Positions 1-6,600 of a stretch of 9,510 nt of DNA are shown in pieces; within the stretch, counting starts at the first letter, position 1; each line of letters starts with the position of its first letter. The notes beneath the pieces are model-generated. The model was not told where the DNA came from, did no database searches, and saw nothing but the letters and a program-made list of their open reading frames with translations. Position numbers and translations under genes: made by a program. Source of the DNA: Burkholderiaceae bacterium (lineage in GTDB: Bacteria > Pseudomonadota > Gammaproteobacteria > Burkholderiales > Burkholderiaceae_C); NCBI GenBank assembly GCA_017999135.1, contig JAGOBT010000085.1, positions 1 through 9,510 of the forward strand, in the 5' to 3' direction.

Positions 1-3000
1 CGCCGGCAGCTTCAGCGGCGCCGGCGGGCTGGCCAAGCAAGGCACCGGCACGCTCACGCTGACGGCCGCCAGCAGCCATGCCGCAGGCACGCAGGTGCTG
101 GGCGGCGCGCTGCAGATCACCGACGACGCCAGCCTGGGCGACGGCGCCGCCGCACTGCGGCTCGATGGTGGCACGCTGCGCATGGCCGGTGCCGGCCTGC
201 TGCAGCTGGCCGCCAGCCGCCCGCTGCTGCTGGGCGCCGGCGGGGGCACGCTGGACGTGCAGGCCGCTGCCGGCCAGCTGGATGTGCTGGGCGCCCTGGG
301 CGGCACCGGCAGCCTGCGCAAGCTGGGCGACGGCAGCCTGCGCCTGGCCGGCACCGCCGGCGGCTTCAGCGGCCCGGTGGACCTGGCCGCCGGCACGCTG
401 CGCCTGGCCGGTGGCGATGCGCTGCCCGATGCCACCGCGCTGCAGCTGGCGGCCGGCAGCCGCCTGCAGATCGACACCAGCGAGACCCTGGGCACACTCG
501 CCGGCAGCGGCACCGTGGCGCTGCAGGCGGGCACCGTGCTGACGCTGGGCGCGGCGGGTGATGCCAGCTTCGGTGGCAGCTTCACCGGGGCCGGTGGCCT
601 GGCCAAGCAGGGCGGCGGTGCGCTCACACTGTCTGGCGCCAGCAGCCATGCCGGCGGCACGCGGGTCGGGCAAGGCCGCCTGCTGGTCAGCGACGACAGC
701 CAGCTCGGTGCCGTGGCCGGCGCCCTGGTGCTGGACGGCGGCATCCTGGCCAGCACCGGCACCCGCAACGTGGCGCTGGACGCCGGGCGCAGCGTGGTCG
801 TGGGTGCCCAGGGCGGCACGCTCGATGCATCGGCCGCCGCCGGCCTGGACCTGCACGGCCCGCTGTCCGGTGGGGGCACGCTGGCCAAGCAGGGTGCGGG
901 CGCGCTGCGGCTGGCCGGCGACAACAGCGGCTTCAGCGGTGCGCTGGACCTGCAGGCCGGCAGCCTGGTGCTGCAGCATGCGCAGGCCCTGGCGGGCGCC
1001 AATGCGCTGCACCTGGCCACCGGCACATTGCTGGACGTGCAGCAGAGCGTCACCATCGGCAGTCTGGCCGGCGCCGGTGGCGCCACCCTGGCCGCAGGCG
1101 CCACGCTGTCCACCGGCCTGGCCGGCAGCCGGTTCGACGGCACGCTGGGCGGTGACGGCGCCCTGCTGAAGCTGGGCCCCGGCGTGCTGGCCCTGGCCGG
1201 TGCCAATGCCCACCGTGGCGGCACCACGCTGCTGGCCGGCACGCTGCAGTTGCTGGGCGGGTCGGCCCTGCCGGACGATGCCGCGCTGGCCATGGCCGGC
1301 GGCACGCTGCAGGTTGACGCCAGCGAGCGCGTGGGCGCCTTCAGCGGCCACGGTGCCGTGGCCCTGGCCGGCGGCCAGGTGCTCACCGTCGGCGATGCCG
1401 CCAGCACCCGCTTCGATGGTGGTCTGGTCGGCGGCGGGGCATTGGCCAAGCGTGGCGCGGGCACGCTCACGCTGGGTGGCAGCAGCATCCACAGCGGTGG
1501 CACCCTGGTGTCCGATGGGGTGCTGGCGGTGGCGTCCGATGCGGCCCTGGGCGATGCCGCGGCCACGCTCACGCTCGACGGCGGCAGCTTGCGCGCCACT
1601 GGCGGCACCACGCTCGCCCTGGCGCCGCAGCGCACGGTGGTGGTCGGTGCCGCTGGCGCCACGCTGCTGGTGGACGGTGGCACCACGCTGCAGTTGCAGG
1701 GGCCGTTGGCGGGGGATGGGGCGCTGGCCAAGGCGGGCCTGGGCGCGCTGGCGCTGACCGGCGCCAGCCCGGCCTTCAGCGGCGCGGTGCAGGTGGCCGC
1801 CGGCAGCCTGGCGTTGCAGCAGTCCCAGGCCCTGGGGGCCGCCAATGCGGTCGACCTGGCAGCGGGCACCACGCTGGACCTGGCCGCCGATGTGCGGCTG
1901 GGCCCGTTGTCGGGTGTTGGTGCGGTGCAGCTGCAGGGCTTCACCCTGGCCACCGGTGGCGCCAGCAGCACCTTCAGCGGCACGCTCTCCGGCGCGGGCA
2001 TCGGCAGCCCGTCTGGCGGCGTGCTGCAGTGGCTGGGCGGCGGGCAGTTCACGCTGGATGCGGCCACCGGCTTCGCCGGCAGCACGCAGGTGCTGGGCGG
2101 CACGCTGGCGCTGGCCCAGGCCGATGCGCTGGCCAACAGCGCGGTCAGCGTGGGCCCCGGCGCCACGCTGGCGGTGCTGGCCAGCAGCCGGGTGCAGTCA
2201 CTGTCACAGCCCGGGGCCGATGCTGGCCAGGTGGTGCTGGCTCCCGGGGCCACGCTGTCGACGGGCGGCGCGGCCGACACCGTGTTCAGCGGCGCCATCA
2301 CCGGCGGTGGCGCGTTGCGCAAGCTGGGCAGCGGGCGGTTCACGCTGGCCGGGCCCAACAGCTACAGCGGCGGCACGCTGGTGGACGCCGGCACGCTGCA
2401 GGGTGACAGCCTGGCCCTGCAGGGCGACATCACGGTGGCCACGCAGCTGGTGTTCGACCAGGGCACCGACGGCAGCTACGCCGGCCGGATCGACGGCGCC
2501 GGCAGCCTGGCCAAGCAGGGCGCCGGCAGCCTGGCCTTGACCGGTGTGCACCAGCACGGCGGCGGCACGCAGGTGCTGGCCGGCACCTTGCGCCTGGCCG
2601 GCGGCCAGGCGGTGCCCGATGCCGGGGTGGTCGACATCGCCGCGGGCGCCACCCTGCAACTGGATGCCAGCGAAACCCTGGCGCAACTCACCGGCGCCGG
2701 CGCCCTGCTGTTGCAGCCCGGTGCCACGCTGTCGCTGGGCGATGCGGGCAACTTCCGGTTCGACGGCACGCTGGCCGGTGCGGGCGCCCTGGTCAAGCAG
2801 GGCAGCGGGCAGCTGACGCTGGCCGGTGCCAGCGGCCACCAGGGTGGCACGCTGGTGCAGGCAGGCCGGCTGGCGCTGGCCGCGCCGGCCGTGCTGGCCG
2901 ACAGCACCGTCACCCTGGCCAGCCAGCCCGGGGTGGAACTGCGCCTGCTGGGCGACACGCGCATCGGCGCGCTGGCCAGCGTGGGCGGGCCGGTGGCACC

Positions 3001-3655
3001 GGCGGTGGTGCTGGATGGCTTCACCCTGGCTGCCGGTGGCAATGGCGGCAGCACCCGCTTTGCCGGCAGCACCCAGGGCAGCGGCGGCCTGGTCAAGCAA
3101 GGGGGCGGCACGCTCACGCTGGACGGCAGCACTGGCCATGCCGGCGCCACCCAGGTGCAGGCCGGCAGCCTGGTGCTGGCCGGCGCGCAGGCGCTGGATG
3201 TGGCCAGCGCGGTGCAGGTCGATGCGGGTGCCAGCCTGATGCTGGCCGCAGCACAGACCATCGGCACGCTGGCAGGGGATGGCGCGGTGCAGCTGGGCGC
3301 GTTCCAGCTCACCACCGCGGCCGCGGCCGACAGCCTGTTCGGCGGCAGCATCAGCGGCAGCGGCGGCCTGGCCAAGCTGGGGGCCGGCCGGCTGACGCTG
3401 GCCGGCGCCAACCTGTTCACCGGTGCGGTCGATGTGCAGCAGGGCACGCTGGTCCTGGCCGGCGGCGCGGCACTGGCCGATGGGCTGGCCCTGCAGATCG
3501 GCGCGGCCGGCACCGTGGTGGCCACCGCCAGCGAGACCGTGGGCGCGCTGGCGGGCACCGGTGCGCTGGTGCTCGACCAGGGTCGCTTCACGACTGGTGG
3601 CACGGGCAGCAGCACCCGCTTCGACGGCACCATCCGCGGTGGCGGGCAACTGGCC
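1..3655 (+). repeat. PATR-like repeat array, mixed A and B sub-types
   Basis: Thirteen units are visible. I anchor each on the codon at the conserved lysine slot: 35, 320, 605, 887, 1169, 1448, 1730, 2030 (Trp instead of Lys), 2321, 2513, 2795, 3095 and 3374. The usual spacing is 279-300 bp; 2321 to 2513 is only 192 bp. Two kinds of linker between anchors can be told apart. Type A carries 'LDGG-x-L' and then 'V-V-G-A-x-G-(G/A)-T-L' (for example after 35, 605 and 1448). Type B carries '(A/S)-L-(P/A)-x-A', then an 'E/Q-T-(L/I/V)-G-x-L-(A/S)-G' motif and 'T-x-G...(R/S)-F-x-G' (for example after 320, 1169 and 3374). The order read from the first anchor is A B A B B A B B short B B B B. Each unit is expected to add coils to a beta-helix. 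Copies are diverged at the DNA level, so this is an old expanded array, not a recent perfect tandem repeat. Confidence 0.88.
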
Positions 3656-6600
3656 AAGGCCGGTGCCGGCAGCCTCAGCCTGGGCGGCACCAACAGCCAC
3701 ACCGGCGGCCTGGCGCTGCTGGGCGGCACATTGGCCGTGTCCAGCGACGGCGCACTGGGCGCCGTGCCGGGCGCCGGCACGCCGGCCAGCCTGCTGTTCG
3801 ATGGCGGCACGCTGCAGGCCACCGCCAGCGTCACGCTCGCGCCCACGCGGCAACTGGTGCTGCAAGGGGCCGGCGGCACCTTGCAGGTGGATGCCGGCCA
3901 CACCCTGGTGGTGCCGGCTGCGCTGGCCGACGGCACCAGCGCCGGCGTGCTGGCCAAGACCGGCAGCGGCACGCTGGCCCTGACCGCCGCGGCCGACAGC
4001 CAGCGCAGCGGCGCCACCGTGGTGCAGGCCGGCGCACTGGCGCTGCAGCGCGACGGTCAGCTCGGCACACCGGCCGGCGCCCTGGTGCTGGACGGTGGCA
4101 CCCTGCAGGTCGACCAGAGCCTGCAGCTGGCCGATGCCCGCGTGCTGCAGCTGGGTGCGGCCGGTGGCACCCTGCAGGTGGCCGCCGGTGCCACGCTGCA
4201 ACTGGGTGGCCTGGTCAGCGACCATCCACTGGCCAGCGGCGGCATGCTGCAAAAGACCGGCGATGGCCGCCTGCTGCTCAGCGGCGCGGCCGACAACACC
4301 TACACCGGCGCCACCCTGCTGCGCGGCGGCAGCCTGGCGCTGCAGCGTGACGGCCAGCTCGGCGCGGTACCCGGCGTGGCCACGCCGGGCCACCTGCTGA
4401 TCGACGGCGCCACCCTGCAGATCGACGGTGACACCGTGCTGGCCGCCCAGCGCGGCCTGGCCCTGGGCCCGAGCGGCGCCACGCTGCAGGTGGCCGACGG
4501 CCGGGTCGTGGGCCTGGCAGGCGCGGTGGCCGATGCGCCCGGTGCCGGCGGCGGCACCCTGGCCAAGACAGGCGCCGGCCTGCTGCGCCTGCAGGGTGCG
4601 GCGCCCAGCACCCACACCGGGGCCACCCAGGTGCTGGCCGGCACCCTGGCACTCAGCGCCGACAGCCAGCTGGGTGCCGTGCCCGGCGTGGCCACGCCCG
4701 GCCACCTGCTGCTGGATGGCGGCACCCTGCAGGCCGATGCCGGCTTCACGCTGGCGGCTGCGCGCGGACTGCAGCTGGGTGCCGGCGGTGGCACCGTGGC
4801 CGTGCCGGGCGGCCAGCAGCTGGCCTTTGCCGGCGTGCTGTCGGGCCTGTCGGTCGACCCGGCGCAAGGCGCGCTGACCAAGGCCGGTGATGGCCAGCTG
4901 GCCCTGAGCGGGGCCAACACCTTTGCGGGTGCCACCCGGGTGCGGGCCGGCAGCCTGGCCATCGATGGTGATGCCCAGCTCGGCACCGCACCCGCCAGCG
5001 CCACCCCCGGCCACCTGCTGCTGGACGGCGGCCGCCTGCAGGTGGCTGGCAGCACCACCCTGGCCGCCAGCCGCGGCATCGCCCTGGGCGCCAGCGGTGC
5101 CGTGCTGGACATCGCGGCCGGCGCCGCCGTGGCCTACAACGGCGCGCTGGCCGATCTGGCCGGTGCGGCGGGCGGCATCGACAAGGCCGGCGCCGGCCAG
5201 CTGGTGCTGGGCGGCGTGTCGACGCACACCGGCACCACCCGGGTGCTGGCGGGCACGCTGGCCACCCAGGGCGCGCAGCGCCTGCCGCCAACCGGCGCAG
5301 TGCAACTGGCCAACCAGGCCAGCCTGGTGCTGGGTGGCGATCAGACCTTGGCCGCACTGGGCGATGCGCCCAACCCCGGTGGCGCGGCGGCCGATGGCAG
5401 CGCCCTGGTCGACCTGGGTGCCTTCACGCTGCGGCTGGACACCGGCGCCGGCGACGACCGCTCGTTCTACAGCGGTGCCGTCACCGGCCAGGGGGGCCAG
5501 TTGCTGAAGCAGGGCGGTGGCACGCTGCAGCTGGCCGGCAGCGGCGCCGGCCGCAACCTGGTGACGGTGGACGCCGGCCTGCTCGTCAGCCTGGGCAGCA
5601 ACAGCCTGTCCAGCGGGGCCGACGTCCGGGTGGCGTCCGGTGCGGCGCTGCGGCTGATGGCGCCGGTGGCGGTGCAGTCGCTCGACCTGGCCGGCCGCCT
5701 GTCGGGCCCGGGTGGCATGACGGCCAGCCAGAGCGTCGACCTGCGCACGGCCGTGGTCGACACCACGGTGCGCACGGCCACACTGCGCAGCCAGGGCCGC
5801 AGCGAGATCAACGCCGCCGTGCAGGCCGACAGCAGCACGGTGGCTGGCGGCACGCTGCTGCTCGGCGCCGGTGGCAGCCTGGCCACCGACACCCTGGCGC
5901 TGCAGGGCGGTGCCACGCTGGCCACCCAGGCCGCCGGCCAGCTGCTTGGCCGGCCGGCCGTGGTGGTCGACACCGGCACGCTGCAACTGGCCGGCGCCGA
6001 GCAGGTGGCCACGCTGCACATGGCCGGCACCCTGGCCGGCGTGGGCAGCCTGTGGGTCGACCAGGCGGCCACGCTGGCGGGCGCCAGCGTGTTGACCGGG
6101 CTCAGCGCCGACGTGCTGCGCAGCAGCGGCAGCAGCCTGCTGGCCGCGCAGGTGGAGGCACGCGGCAGCGCCACGCTGGCCGGTGGCCAGCTCACGCTGG
6201 CCGACAACGGCAGCCTGGCCACGCCGCTGCTGACCCTGGATGCCGGCACCCTGGCCACTGGCGCGGGCCCGGCGCTGTCGCCCGACGCCCGCCTGGTGGT
6301 GCAGCGTGGTGCCACGCTGCTGCTGGGCGCCGACCAGCGCCTGGCCAGCCTGGACCTGGCCGGCACGCTGGGTGCTGCACCGGTGGTGCTGGCAGCCGGC
6401 CAGCAGCGCGCGCTGGCTGCTGGCGACCCGGCGGCGCAGTTGCGGGTGGATGGCGCGGTGCTGCTCGACGGCGCCACCGTGTTCACGCCGCTGTCGGCCG
6501 CCACCCTCACCAGCACCGGTGACACCATGCTGGCCGCGCCGGTGCAGGTGGCCGGCACCACCACCGTGGCGGGGGGGCTGCTCAGCGTGGCGGCCAGCGG

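Noticed and set aside
95..97. GTG as the start of the giant gene
   Set aside because: The same frame is open back to the window edge and encodes a normal repeat unit there (lysine slot at 35), so the gene begins upstream.
1..5680. CRISPR-like or intergenic tandem repeat
   Set aside because: The ~285-bp periodicity is in frame, tolerates silent changes and encodes a recognisable protein repeat, so it is coding.
6571..6577. Run of seven G bases as a phase-variation tract
   Set aside because: Seven Gs is short for a contingency locus and is easily produced by Gly codons at this base composition. Another run of six is near 5491.
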